DNA from: Ferrimonas lipolytica
Lineage (GTDB): Bacteria > Pseudomonadota > Gammaproteobacteria > Enterobacterales > Shewanellaceae
Direction: 5' to 3'
NCBI RefSeq assembly: GCF_012295575.1
Contig: NZ_CP051180.1
Span: 1,860,001-1,924,000 of the forward strand
Length of the DNA: 64,000 bases
Below the pieces are notes generated by a model, which was given only the letters and a program-made list of their open reading frames with translations, did not search any database and was not told where the DNA came from. A program made the position numbers and the translations under genes. Positions 1 through 9,082 of this stretch are shown here, in pieces; the stretch's first letter is position 1; each line of letters starts with the position of its first letter.

Positions 1-600
1 TTGGCGAATCGGCTGCAATCGGCAGGCATCGACCTAGACGAGTCTCATTTTTACACCTCAGCCATGGCAACCGCAGATTTTCTGACTCACCAGGAGGGCC
101 GCCGAGCCTATGTGGTCGGTGAAGGTGCGTTAACCCACGAGCTCTATAAAAACGGCTTTACCATTACCGACATCAACCCCGAGTTCGTTATCGTCGGTGA
201 AACTCGCAGCTACAACTGGGACATGATCCACCGAGCTGCCAGTTTTATTGCCAACGGGGCACGCTTTATCGCCACCAATCCAGATACCTGTGGCCCAAAC
301 TTCAGCCCAGCCTGTGGCGCTCTGTGTGCACCAATTGAACGCATTACCGGTAAAAAGCCATTCTATGTAGGTAAGCCAAGTTCCTATATCATCCGCGCAG
401 CCCTTAACCATATCGATAGCCATTCAACCGATACCATTATCGTTGGCGATAACATGAGTACCGATATCCTTGCCGGTTTTCAGGCTGGACTAGAAACGGT
501 GTTGGTGCTTTCTGGGGTAAGTAAGCAAGACAGTATCGAGCAGTACCCATTTCGGCCAAATCACATCTTTGCTAATGCCGGCGAGATAGATATCGTCTAA
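1..600 (+). CDS. nagD: NagD-type HAD-IIA nucleotide phosphatase, 5' end outside the window
   Basis: C-terminal 199 residues of a HAD-superfamily subclass IIA phosphatase. E. coli NagD hydrolyses nucleoside monophosphates and is about 250 residues, so roughly the first 50, including the first DxD motif, lie left of the window. The frame is open to base 1, and the TTG there is probably internal. Visible motifs are VVGEGALTHELY, ATNPDTCGP, the lysine motif GKPSSYIIRAAL and the acidic motif GDNMSTDILAG. The resemblance to E. coli NagD is close throughout. In E. coli nagD is followed by asnB. Here asnB lies 2.6 kb downstream with two genes between. Confidence 0.93.
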   Translation: MANRLQSAGIDLDESHFYTSAMATADFLTHQEGRRAYVVGEGALTHELYKNGFTITDINPEFVIVGETRSYNWDMIHRAASFIANGARFIATNPDTCGPNFSPACGALCAPIERITGKKPFYVGKPSSYIIRAALNHIDSHSTDTIIVGDNMSTDILAGFQAGLETVLVLSGVSKQDSIEQYPFRPNHIFANAGEIDIV

Positions 601-611
601 TAACACTACCC

Positions 612-1259
612 TCAGCGATATTGACACAGGTAGAATTCAGCGTCCCCACTGGCGGCAACAGTTAGTGAGGAGTTCTCGGACCATCGTAAATAACTTAACT
701 TAGTGTGATTGCCAAACTGGTCATCAAGCTCACCGCTGAGCAACAACAGCTCAAATGGTCCGGTAACCGTCATTTCAGCACAGTGGAGGCGAACCAAGCA
801 TATTTGCTCCGCATACCCTCGTTGTTGATACAAGGTTTTAACTGACACACCTACTTCAGCCTGCTGCCACTGACCCTGATTAATGCTATCGCTATGTTGT
901 AATGGCCTGTCCGCACCATCGTATTGCCTTAATTTGACCCACAACGTGCAGCCCTGTTGCGAGAATGGCGTATGACAGCTGCCGTCAGGATTGAGCAAAT
1001 GATAACCTTGAGGATAATCACCGTGTTCATCACTAAACACGCCCTCAAGAACCAAGATCTCCTCCCCTTGTGGATGCTGATGCGCAGCAAAGTCTGAGTT
1101 TGGCTCATAACGAACGATCGACGAAACCACTCCACTCTCTGCACCGCCACGGTGGAACAGTCGTTTGCGCAATACCCCAACCGCAGGACTGGCCTGCCAA
1201 GCCATCAACGTCGTGTCTTGCCATGGTGAACTAGGACTATCGCTTTGTTCATGCTTCAT
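612..1259 (-). CDS. cupin protein with ChrR-like cupin domain
   Basis: A 215-residue soluble protein convergent with nagD. The central part (about residues 50-110: YEPNSDFAAHQHPQGEEIL, then VFSDEHGDYPQGYHLLNPDG) is a cupin metal-binding core like the C-terminal domain of ChrR anti-sigma factors, with His-x-His and Glu as likely metal ligands. The N-terminal zinc-binding anti-sigma domain of true ChrR is absent, and no ECF sigma gene is adjacent, so I do not call it an anti-sigma factor. A TTG one codon upstream could also start the frame; ATG at 1259 was preferred. The substrate is unknown. Confidence 0.7.
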   Translation of the reverse strand: MKHEQSDSPSSPWQDTTLMAWQASPAVGVLRKRLFHRGGAESGVVSSIVRYEPNSDFAAHQHPQGEEILVLEGVFSDEHGDYPQGYHLLNPDGSCHTPFSQQGCTLWVKLRQYDGADRPLQHSDSINQGQWQQAEVGVSVKTLYQQRGYAEQICLVRLHCAEMTVTGPFELLLLSGELDDQFGNHTKLSYLRWSENSSLTVAASGDAEFYLCQYR

Positions 1260-1396
1260 CAACTACTCCGAGAATTGATTGTCGGCGGTCGCAACAATTG
1301 CATACACCTTTTGCGTCGCTCTAGTCTTTACCTGCACACAATTGCTGGGCATGCTGGTTAATGATAACTATCTGATAACAATAGCGAGCTGACAAT

Positions 1397-2995
1397 ATGA
1401 TGCGCAACCTTATCGGCCTTACCGCCATAACTCTGCTTGCCGCTTGCAGCGGTACTTCGACTGTTGATTCCGTGACAACAGTGGCATTCGACGAAGATCG
1501 GATCCGAGCAGACATTAAAGAGCTGTCTTCTGATGAATACCTAGGCCGCATGCCAACCACCACGGGAGAAACCCTCACCTTGGCCTATCTCACTGCCCAA
1601 TTTAAGCAAATGGGCCTCAAACCGGCTAATGGCGACAGCTACCTGCAAGCAGTACCAATGCAACGTTTCACCACTACCGACGCGGCATTAACCCTTGGCC
1701 AACGTCATCTGGATTACCCGCAACAGATGGTATTGAACAGCTACAAGGATCAGCAACACGTAGCTATCGAAAATAGCGACATCGTTTTTGTCGGTTACGG
1801 CATTAATGCACCTGAATACCAATGGAACGACTACGCCAACCTTAATGTGCGCGGTAAAACCGTGGTGATGTTAGTCAACGATCCCGGCTTCGCAACTCAA
1901 GACCCAAACTCGTTTAAGGGCGGTACCATGACCTACTATGGTCGATGGGACTATAAATTTGCAGAAGCTGGCCGCCAAGGTGCAGCGGCAGCGTTGATTG
2001 TACACGATACCAAACCCGCCTCTTATCCTTGGAGCGTGGTGAAAAACAGCTGGACCGGCGCCAAATTGGATCTCGCCAATAGCCAAGATCCTCACCCACC
2101 GCTCGAGGGTTGGATAAGCCTTGAGGTAGCTAAATCATTGTTCACCGATGCTGGCCTCGACTTCGAGCAACTGTCCCAACAGGCAACAGTTAAGCCGACT
2201 CAGATAAGCCTTGGTCTCAGCGCCAGCGCCAACATTCACCAGACGATCGATACCGCCACCAGTTACAACGTTGCCGCTACCCTTCCCGGCAGCAGCAATC
2301 ATAGTGAACAGGTACTTTACACCGGCCATTGGGATCATATCGGTGCCCACGGCGATGATATCTATAACGGCGCCATGGACAACGCATCTGGTATTGCGGC
2401 AATGCTGGAGATTGCCCGTCAATTTAGCCGCGGTCCACAACCTCAACGCAGCGTTACCTTTCTCGCCGTAACCGGTGAAGAGCAAGGCCTATTAGGCAGT
2501 CGTTACTATGCCGCCAACCCGCTTTACCCATTGCAAGATACCGTTGGCCTATTCAACATCGACAGCACCAACGTGTTCGGCAAAACTAAAGACTATGCGG
2601 TCGTTGGTTTAGGCCATTCACAACTCGAACGTTACGTAGTAGCCGCAGCCACTGCCCAAGGTCGCTCTGTTACTGCCGAATCGAATCCTGCCGCCGGCAG
2701 CTACTTCCGCTCTGATCATTTCTCATTTGTACAAAAAGGCGTGCCAGCGATCTATGCAAAAGGCGGTTCCATTGCGTGGGATGAATCCACCGCAACCTAC
2801 CGTAAACAGATGCAACAAGAGATGAAGGGCTGCTATCACAATCCATGCGATACTTACCGTAGTAATTGGGATCTGTCCGGCACTCTGCAGGACATGCAAG
2901 TTTACTTTAACGCCGGTAACGCATTAGCAAACAGTAACGAACGTCCAGGGTTTCATCCATCCAGTGAGTTCCACCGATTACGACCAGCGCAATAG
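1397..2995 (+). CDS. M28-family zinc aminopeptidase, predicted lipoprotein with PA domain
   Basis: A 532-residue exported peptidase. The N-terminus is a lipoprotein signal ending in a lipobox (LLAAC, Cys about residue 17), so it is probably membrane-anchored. Residues about 130-250 resemble a protease-associated insert. The catalytic core follows, with the M28 zinc motifs YTGHWDHIG, GAMDNASGIAAMLEIAR, TGEEQGLLGS (catalytic Glu-Glu pair) and SDHFSFVQKGVPA. M28 enzymes remove N-terminal residues from peptides using two zinc ions. Two ATGs are adjacent at the start (1397 and 1400). It is transcribed alone and ends at a strong terminator. Confidence 0.88.
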   Translation: MMRNLIGLTAITLLAACSGTSTVDSVTTVAFDEDRIRADIKELSSDEYLGRMPTTTGETLTLAYLTAQFKQMGLKPANGDSYLQAVPMQRFTTTDAALTLGQRHLDYPQQMVLNSYKDQQHVAIENSDIVFVGYGINAPEYQWNDYANLNVRGKTVVMLVNDPGFATQDPNSFKGGTMTYYGRWDYKFAEAGRQGAAAALIVHDTKPASYPWSVVKNSWTGAKLDLANSQDPHPPLEGWISLEVAKSLFTDAGLDFEQLSQQATVKPTQISLGLSASANIHQTIDTATSYNVAATLPGSSNHSEQVLYTGHWDHIGAHGDDIYNGAMDNASGIAAMLEIARQFSRGPQPQRSVTFLAVTGEEQGLLGSRYYAANPLYPLQDTVGLFNIDSTNVFGKTKDYAVVGLGHSQLERYVVAAATAQGRSVTAESNPAAGSYFRSDHFSFVQKGVPAIYAKGGSIAWDESTATYRKQMQQEMKGCYHNPCDTYRSNWDLSGTLQDMQVYFNAGNALANSNERPGFHPSSEFHRLRPAQ

Positions 2996-3015
2996 ACCCA
3001 CAGACTCGGCTATAA

Positions 3016-3045
3016 CCAAACGGCGCATTTTGCGCCGTTTTTTAT
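3016..3045 (+). terminator. rho-independent terminator of the M28 peptidase gene
   Basis: AACGGCGCA and TGCGCCGTT pair around a short T-rich loop and are followed by a run of T. It starts about 20 bp after the peptidase stop. Confidence 0.85.
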
Positions 3046-3191
3046 AAATTTACTTATCCAATAAGTGAATGATGAAAAACGATAAACAGTGGCATCTGCG
3101 TACAACCTGATAACTTGGCTTCCTGTGGCTAGCATGGCACCTTGCTCTATAACAGTACATCGATAGCATAAGAAATGAAGGAGTCGTCCGA

Positions 3192-4856
3192 ATGTGTGGG
3201 ATTTTCGCCATTGTTGATATCAAGACAGATCCACAAGCGCTAAGGCACTCAGCCCTAAAATTGGCTCGGACATTACGCCACCGTGGACCCGATTGGTCCG
3301 GGATCTACGCCGACGATTACGCTATCTTAGCGCACGAACGTTTGGCTATCGTCGATGTTGAAACAGGTGCTCAGCCACTTATCAGCCCCGACGGTAATGT
3401 CGTACTTGCGGTAAACGGTGAGATCTATAATCACCGTGAACTGCGGGAGGAGCTCGCCGTTGGTTACCAATTTCAAACCGGCTCAGATTGCGAAGTTATC
3501 TTAGCCTTGTACCTGAAATACGGCACCGACTTCCTCGATAAACTCAATGGGATCTTCGCCTTCGTCCTGTGGGATGCCAACAAAGGCAAATACCTTGTTG
3601 GCCGTGACCATCTAGGGATCATCCCGCTTTACCAAGGCTTTGATGAACACGGTAACCGCTATTTCGCATCAGAGATGAAAGCACTGGTACCTGTATGCAA
3701 TCAGATCTCTGAGTTTTTACCGGGTCAATATTTCGATTCCCGCCGCAAGGAACCCACTCGTTATTATCTGCGCGACTGGGAAAGTTACCAAGCGGTAGCA
3801 ACCAACCCTGCGGACAAAGCCGAGCTGCAACAAGCGCTAGAAGATGCGGTTCATCGCCAACTTATGTGTGACGTGCCTTACGGCGTGCTTCTCTCCGGTG
3901 GCCTAGACTCATCCATTACATCAGCGCTGGCGAAAAAATTCTCTGAACACCGCGTTGAAGACGACGACAGCGGACCAGCCTGGTGGCCACAACTGCACAG
4001 CTTTGCCATTGGCTTAGAAGGGGCGCCAGATCTTAAGGCCGCCGCTGAAGTCGCTGATGCTCTTGGCACCGTCCACCACGAATTAACCTTCACAGTGCAG
4101 CAAGGGATCGATGCCCTACGCGATGTTATCTACCACCTTGAGACCTACGACGTAACCACAATTCGGGCGGCAACGCCAATGTACCTTATGGCACGTATGA
4201 TCAAGGCTATGGGCATTAAGATGGTGCTTTCTGGCGAAGGCAGCGACGAGATCTTTGGTGGTTACCTTTACTTCCACAAGGCCCCTAGCCCAGAAGCTTT
4301 GCACGAGGAAACCGTGCGTAAGTTGTCCAAGCTGCACCTATACGACTGCTTGCGTGCCAACAAGTCCATGGCAGCGTGGGGGGTTGAGGCTCGAGTGCCA
4401 TTCCTCGACAAAGAGTTTATCGACGTGGCGATGCGGTTAAACCCAGAAGCGAAGATGATTAAAGAGGGTCGCATTGAGAAGCAGATCCTGCGAGAAGCCT
4501 TCGCTCACTATTTGCCAGAATCGGTAGCATGGCGTCAAAAAGAGCAGTTTGGCGATGGCGTCGGCTACAGCTGGATTGACCAACTCAAGGCCTTTGCAGA
4601 TACCCAAGTGTCTGACGCTGAAATTGAAAATGCTCAGTTCAAGTTCCCGTATAACACCCCTGATACTAAAGAAGCCTACTTGTATCGAACACTGTTCGCC
4701 GAACAGTTCACGCTTGAAGATTGCGCTAAGTGCGTTCCCGGTGGCAAATCGGTAGCGTGTTCTACACCAGAAGCACTGGCATGGGATGAAAGTCTCAGCC
4801 AGATAACCGATCCGTCAGGTCGAGCGGTGCTATCCGTTCACGCTGACAGCTACTAA
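3192..4856 (+). CDS. asnB: asparagine synthetase B (glutamine-hydrolysing)
   Basis: 554 residues, the length of E. coli AsnB. It makes asparagine from aspartate, ATP and glutamine in the cytoplasm. The class II glutaminase domain starts MCGIFAI, so Cys2 is the exposed nucleophile after Met removal, and continues with RTLRHRGPDWSG and NGEIYNHRELR. The synthetase domain carries the ATP pyrophosphatase loop SGGLDSS at about residue 235 and GEGSDEIFGGY. The ATG is preceded by a good Shine-Dalgarno (AAGGAG). The pairing with upstream nagD recalls the E. coli nag-asnB order. Confidence 0.96.
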   Translation: MCGIFAIVDIKTDPQALRHSALKLARTLRHRGPDWSGIYADDYAILAHERLAIVDVETGAQPLISPDGNVVLAVNGEIYNHRELREELAVGYQFQTGSDCEVILALYLKYGTDFLDKLNGIFAFVLWDANKGKYLVGRDHLGIIPLYQGFDEHGNRYFASEMKALVPVCNQISEFLPGQYFDSRRKEPTRYYLRDWESYQAVATNPADKAELQQALEDAVHRQLMCDVPYGVLLSGGLDSSITSALAKKFSEHRVEDDDSGPAWWPQLHSFAIGLEGAPDLKAAAEVADALGTVHHELTFTVQQGIDALRDVIYHLETYDVTTIRAATPMYLMARMIKAMGIKMVLSGEGSDEIFGGYLYFHKAPSPEALHEETVRKLSKLHLYDCLRANKSMAAWGVEARVPFLDKEFIDVAMRLNPEAKMIKEGRIEKQILREAFAHYLPESVAWRQKEQFGDGVGYSWIDQLKAFADTQVSDAEIENAQFKFPYNTPDTKEAYLYRTLFAEQFTLEDCAKCVPGGKSVACSTPEALAWDESLSQITDPSGRAVLSVHADSY

Positions 4857-4862
4857 TTTGCC

Positions 4863-4893
4863 CACAGCGCCTTGGATTCGCCAAGGCGCTGTG
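4863..4893 (+). terminator. intergenic hairpin after asnB, possible terminator
   Basis: A perfect 13-bp stem, CACAGCGCCTTGG with CCAAGGCGCTGTG and a 5-nt loop, lies between asnB and the sulfhydrylase gene. It has no T-run, so intrinsic termination is uncertain. It could instead block exonucleases or be processed. Confidence 0.5.
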
Positions 4894-4928
4894 GCCCCCA
4901 AATAACGCTTTCCACGCAAGGAGCATAC

Positions 4929-6203
4929 ATGAAACTGGAATCACTGGCTCTGCACCACGGCTACACTTCAGAAGCAACCACAAAAGCCGCCGCAGTGCCA
5001 ATCTATCAAACCACCTCGTACACCTTTGATAACACCCAACACGGGGCTGACCTATTTAATCTGGCGGTTCCCGGTAATATCTACACCCGTATCATGAACC
5101 CGACTACCGATGTGCTTGAGCAGCGGGTAGCAGCTATGGAGGGAGGCATCGCCGGTTTGGCCTTAGCTTCAGGCATGGCTGCCATCACCTATGCGTTGCA
5201 AGCCATTTGTACTGTTGGCAGCAATATTGTATCCACCAGCCAACTCTATGGCGGCACCTACAACCTGTTTGCCCATTCACTGCCAAACCAAGGTATCGAA
5301 GTTAAGCTTATCGACGCTGACGACTTCGACGGCTTTGATGCTGCCATTGACGAAAATACCAAAGCGCTGTTCTGTGAATCGATCGGCAATCCAAAAGGCA
5401 ACGTGGTTGATATCGAACGCCTGGCTAAAATAGCCCATAAGCACGGCGTGCCATTGATTGTTGATAACACCGTTGCCAGCCCATTCTTATGTCGGCCAAT
5501 TGAGCACGGTGCTGATATCGTGGTGCATTCGTTAACCAAATACATTGGCGGACACGGGGTTGCTGTTGGTGGCATTATTGTCGATTCAGGCAAGTTCGAT
5601 TGGGTTGCCAATGCCACCCGCTTCCCAATGTTAAATACGCCAGATCCAAGCTACCACGGTGTGGTTTACACTGAAGCGCTTGGTGCCGCCGCCTATATCG
5701 GCCGCTGTCGGGTGGTGCCGCTGCGTAATACCGGTGCAGCAATCTCACCGCACAATGCGTTTTTGATCCTACAAGGTTTAGAAACCCTTGGTTTACGGAT
5801 GGAGCGTCATTGTGAAAATACCCAAAAGGTGGCTGAGTATCTCAGCGCTCACCCTAAAGTGGCTTGGGTAAATTATGCCGGCTTGGCCGATAGCCCGTTT
5901 AACCCAACCGCAGCAAAGATCTGTGGTGGTAAGGCATCTGGGATCTTAAGCTTTGGCATCAACGGCGACGCTAGCGCCGGTGGCCAGTTTATCGATGCGC
6001 TGCAAATGATTTTACGACTGGTCAATATCGGCGATGCCAAATCCCTCGCTTGCCATCCAGCATCGACTACCCATCGCCAATTAAGCCCAGAGGAACTCGC
6101 CTCTGCTGGTGTCAGTGAAGACTTGATCCGCTTATCGGTTGGTATTGAGAATGTTGAAGATATCATTGCCGACATCAGCCAAGCGCTTGAACAGGTTGGT
6201 TAG
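4929..6203 (+). CDS. O-acetylhomoserine sulfhydrylase, PLP-dependent (MetY type)
   Basis: A 424-residue Cys/Met-metabolism PLP enzyme. The length and sequence (YQTTSYTFDNTQHGADLF, IYTRIMNPTTDVLEQR) fit the O-acetylhomoserine aminocarboxypropyltransferase family better than CGS or CBL, which are shorter. These enzymes make homocysteine from O-acetylhomoserine and sulfide. The PLP lysine is K204 in SLTKYIGGHG. The start at 4929 was chosen because AAGGAG lies just upstream; the frame extends 19 codons further but without support. O-succinylhomoserine or methionine-lyase activity cannot be excluded from sequence alone. Confidence 0.88.
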   Translation: MKLESLALHHGYTSEATTKAAAVPIYQTTSYTFDNTQHGADLFNLAVPGNIYTRIMNPTTDVLEQRVAAMEGGIAGLALASGMAAITYALQAICTVGSNIVSTSQLYGGTYNLFAHSLPNQGIEVKLIDADDFDGFDAAIDENTKALFCESIGNPKGNVVDIERLAKIAHKHGVPLIVDNTVASPFLCRPIEHGADIVVHSLTKYIGGHGVAVGGIIVDSGKFDWVANATRFPMLNTPDPSYHGVVYTEALGAAAYIGRCRVVPLRNTGAAISPHNAFLILQGLETLGLRMERHCENTQKVAEYLSAHPKVAWVNYAGLADSPFNPTAAKICGGKASGILSFGINGDASAGGQFIDALQMILRLVNIGDAKSLACHPASTTHRQLSPEELASAGVSEDLIRLSVGIENVEDIIADISQALEQVG

Positions 6204-6222
6204 CTAGCTGGCCAATAGTGAT

Positions 6223-6257
6223 AAACAACGCAGCCGTTATTGGCTGCGTTGTTGTTT
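6223..6257 (+). terminator. rho-independent terminator after the sulfhydrylase gene
   Basis: ACAACGCAGCC and GGCTGCGTTGT form an 11-bp stem around a 6-nt loop, followed by TGTTT. Confidence 0.75.
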
Positions 6258-6382
6258 CTAGCAAGCACTGTTGGCAACCGCAGCAATGACACTTTGCTGA
6301 TTCAATACTGTGAATCCGTTGCGCCCGGTCAATAGCATCTATCCTTACCTTTAATACAACATCTTTCATTTCAAGGTAATAC

Positions 6383-7600
6383 ATGGAAACCCTTTTACTA
6401 CTTGGCCAAGTGTTGGCGTTCGTGTTGATGGCAACAATAGGTTGCATCATCCATCGCATCACTAAGCTCGACATTACCCTCTCCTGCTTGGGCAGTGGGG
6501 TTTTGGCGGCGCTAATCGTAACCCTGTTTGGTTTCGATCTGGGTTTGCGAGCCAACGACGTCAAAGACCAAGTATTTTACCTATTGCTGCCGGTGCTGGT
6601 GTTTCAGGCCGCGTGGCACCTAAAACCAGATCTACTAAAAAAGTGGCTTACTCCAGCAATGTTGCTGGCTACTGTTGGTGTATTAATCACCTGTTTACTT
6701 TGCGGTTTCGGCTTGTACTGGGGGATTGGCCATCCCGCCGCTTTCCCGCTATCCACCGCGTTGATCGGTGGCGCCATCCTGTCTGCAACGGATCCCATTG
6801 CCGTGGTTGCGACCTTAGTTCGGTTAAAAGCACCGGAAGATTTAGCTACCCTGTTTGAAACCGAAAGCTTACTTAATGACGGCACAGCCATTGTCTTATT
6901 TGGCATTGTAATGGCGGTCGCAACCGGAGAGATGTCGCAGCCGGCAATATTACCGGTACTACTCAAATTCTGCGTCGTATTCTTTGGTGGCATGGTGGTC
7001 GGGGCTATCTGTGGTTGGCTCGGCATGTGGACCATCCGCTTACTGCAAGGCCAACAACAAAGCATGTTAGTGCTGCTGTTATTGGCCTTTGGCAGCTTTT
7101 TTGTGGCGGAGCATTTTTTACACGTATCGGGGATTATGGCAACTGCTGTCAGTGCCTTGGTTTGTCAGATCCAACTGCACAAACACCCCCATCTGTACAA
7201 ACAGCTCAGCAGCGGTCTCGATTGGTTTGGGCTACTGTTTAATCTGCTTATCTTCTGCTTGATGGGCGTGGTGCTCACAGCCGATATGTTTACCGAACGC
7301 TATCTGGCAATTGGTATTGCCATTATTGCCGCCGTGGCAGCTCGGTTTGCCTCCGTCTACCTGTGTCAAACTGCACTATCGGCGGTTGGCAAGCCATTAC
7401 CTGCCGGTTGGCCGCTATTACTAAGTTGGGGCGGTTTACGGGGCGCCATTGCTATTGCTTTGGTGTTGTCGCTGCCAACAGAGATCCCGGGGTGGTGGAC
7501 AATTCAGTCAATGGTATTTGGGGTGGTGTTGTTTAGTCTGCTGGTACAAGGCACCAGCTTTGGGCCGTTATTGCGTAGGCAACAAGCGACCAAGCCGTAA
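6383..7600 (+). CDS. CPA1-family Na+/H+ antiporter (NhaP type)
   Basis: 405 residues, almost entirely hydrophobic, with about 12 predicted membrane segments. The membrane-embedded acidic motif FETESLLNDGTAIVLFGI (about residues 160-177) and SATDPIAVVATL are hallmarks of the NhaP/CPA1 exchangers, which extrude Na+ or K+ in exchange for protons. A conserved late motif, SWGGLRGAIAIALVLSLP, is also present. There is no long cytoplasmic C-terminal regulatory tail. A Shine-Dalgarno-like CAAGGTA precedes the ATG. It is monocistronic and convergent with the ybaK-deoR pair. Confidence 0.9.
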   Translation: METLLLLGQVLAFVLMATIGCIIHRITKLDITLSCLGSGVLAALIVTLFGFDLGLRANDVKDQVFYLLLPVLVFQAAWHLKPDLLKKWLTPAMLLATVGVLITCLLCGFGLYWGIGHPAAFPLSTALIGGAILSATDPIAVVATLVRLKAPEDLATLFETESLLNDGTAIVLFGIVMAVATGEMSQPAILPVLLKFCVVFFGGMVVGAICGWLGMWTIRLLQGQQQSMLVLLLLAFGSFFVAEHFLHVSGIMATAVSALVCQIQLHKHPHLYKQLSSGLDWFGLLFNLLIFCLMGVVLTADMFTERYLAIGIAIIAAVAARFASVYLCQTALSAVGKPLPAGWPLLLSWGGLRGAIAIALVLSLPTEIPGWWTIQSMVFGVVLFSLLVQGTSFGPLLRRQQATKP

Positions 7601-7637
7601 CCGCTAGTCTGTTAGTCCAACGGCGCTTGAGTAGGTG

Positions 7638-8108
7638 TTAGTCTCGGCCAATATCACTCAAGCGACCGTTGCTGAGTTTAAGCAGATCAGCTGGGGCTAG
7701 CTCGATCTCGAGGCCACGGCGCCCGGCCGAGACACAGATGGTAGCAAACTGCTCGGCGCTGCTATCCAAAACCAAGCTTAATCGCTTCTTCTGCCCTAAT
7801 GGGCTAATTCCACCAACAACGTAGCCAGTGGCTTTTTCAGCCACTGCTGGATTCGCCATGGTCAGCTTTTTTGCATTAACCGCTTTAGCCAACGCGCGCA
7901 GATCCAACTGGCCAGACACCGGAACCACAGCAACATATAAGGTGCCGCTATCATCGGTTGCAAGCAACGTTTTAAATACTTGTTGTAGCGGTTTACCAAG
8001 TGCTTCAGCTGCCTCCTCACCATAGGAAGCGACAGCAGGATCGTGTTGATACTGATGGATGCTAAATGCAATTTTCGCTCGTTTGGCCGCGGTAATTGCA
8101 GGGGTCAT
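7638..8108 (-). CDS. ybaK: Cys-tRNA(Pro)/Cys-tRNA(Cys) deacylase YbaK
   Basis: A 156-residue YbaK/EbsC-family protein. These trans-editing enzymes hydrolyse cysteine mischarged on tRNA-Pro. The family core is visible: QQVFKTLLATD with the conserved lysine near residue 46, VVPVSGQLDLRALAKAV, and GYVVGGISPLGQKKRL. The start ATG shares its A with the TAA stop of the upstream DeoR-type gene, so the two are probably translationally coupled. Confidence 0.93.
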   Translation of the reverse strand: MTPAITAAKRAKIAFSIHQYQHDPAVASYGEEAAEALGKPLQQVFKTLLATDDSGTLYVAVVPVSGQLDLRALAKAVNAKKLTMANPAVAEKATGYVVGGISPLGQKKRLSLVLDSSAEQFATICVSAGRRGLEIELAPADLLKLSNGRLSDIGRD

Positions 8109-8872
8109 TACGGCTGTACTTCAACCAGTTCAACGTCGAGCTGCAACAACAGCTCTTTGTAGTTTTGTGGCAAATGCTCATCGGTAATGATCATGTCAAA
8201 CTCATGGCTTTCCATGCCTAAAAAGGTACCGGTACGACCAAACTTGCTTGAGTCAGAAACCAGAATCGACTGTTTGGCAACGGCGGCCAACGCCTTCTTC
8301 ACCATCACCTTACCTTCGCTAGGAGACGAAACGCCGCGACGATCCCAACAGGTGGCCGAAACAAACGCCACATCCACGTTGAGACGGGAGATGAATGACG
8401 CTGCCATATCACCAATACAAGAGTGGTTACCACGATCGATGCGACCACCGGTGAGGTAGTACTCACAGGTGCCATGCTCTGCTAAATAATCGGCGATAAA
8501 CAGATCATTGGTGATCACCAAAATGTCTTCACGATGCGCAATGGCGCGGGCAATCTCTAAGGTAGTGGTACCAGCATCAAGATAGACTGTGGCTTGTGGT
8601 GCCACCATTGGCATACAAGCACGACCAAGAGCCAGCTTAATTTCAAGATTTTGCGTACTCTTGGTTTTATGGTTTTGCTCTTCACGAACGCTTTCAATCC
8701 GCTGTACACCACCAGCAACAGAGAATACCCGTCCCTTCTCTTCCAGTTTGGCAATGTCACGACGCACCGTCATATGGGATACCGCCAATTTGTCGGTCAG
8801 CTCGCCAATTGTGCAGATCTCCTTATCTTCAAGCATGCTCAAGATAATTCGCTGTCGTTCTGCTGGGATCAT
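8108..8872 (-). CDS. DeoR/GlpR-family transcriptional repressor
   Basis: 254 residues. The N-terminal winged helix-turn-helix (about 1-57: ILSMLEDKEICTIGELTDKL, then SHMTVRRDIAKLEE) is typical of the DeoR family. The C-terminal sugar-phosphate-sensing domain contains VYLDAGTTTLEIA and SDSSKFGRTG. Members repress sugar or polyol catabolic operons and release DNA on binding a phosphorylated sugar. No catabolic gene is adjacent, so the target is unknown. A strong Shine-Dalgarno (AAGGAG) precedes the ATG. It is first in a two-gene operon with ybaK. Confidence 0.88.
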   Translation of the reverse strand: MIPAERQRIILSMLEDKEICTIGELTDKLAVSHMTVRRDIAKLEEKGRVFSVAGGVQRIESVREEQNHKTKSTQNLEIKLALGRACMPMVAPQATVYLDAGTTTLEIARAIAHREDILVITNDLFIADYLAEHGTCEYYLTGGRIDRGNHSCIGDMAASFISRLNVDVAFVSATCWDRRGVSSPSEGKVMVKKALAAVAKQSILVSDSSKFGRTGTFLGMESHEFDMIITDEHLPQNYKELLLQLDVELVEVQP

Positions 8873-9035
8873 TTCGATCTCCTTATATAATGCGGTTTGT
8901 CAAAATGGAAAAGCCGGACAGATTACCAGAGCAACAATACTGATTACAGCAATTGTTGTCTGGCACTCTCACAAATTTAGCATGTTTCACAGAGGGTTAA
9001 TCACAGTTGTTAATGGTTTGGGCAAGAAATACAAA

Positions 9036-9066
9036 AAAGGCCAAAAGATTGCTCTTTTGGCCTTAG
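9036..9066 (-). terminator. rho-independent terminator of TonB receptor 1
   Basis: Read on the minus strand, AAGGCCAAAAG and CTTTTGGCCTT form an 11-bp stem with a 6-nt loop, followed by TTTTTG. It lies just past the stop at 9083. Confidence 0.85.
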
Positions 9067-9082
9067 GTAACAACAGTTAACT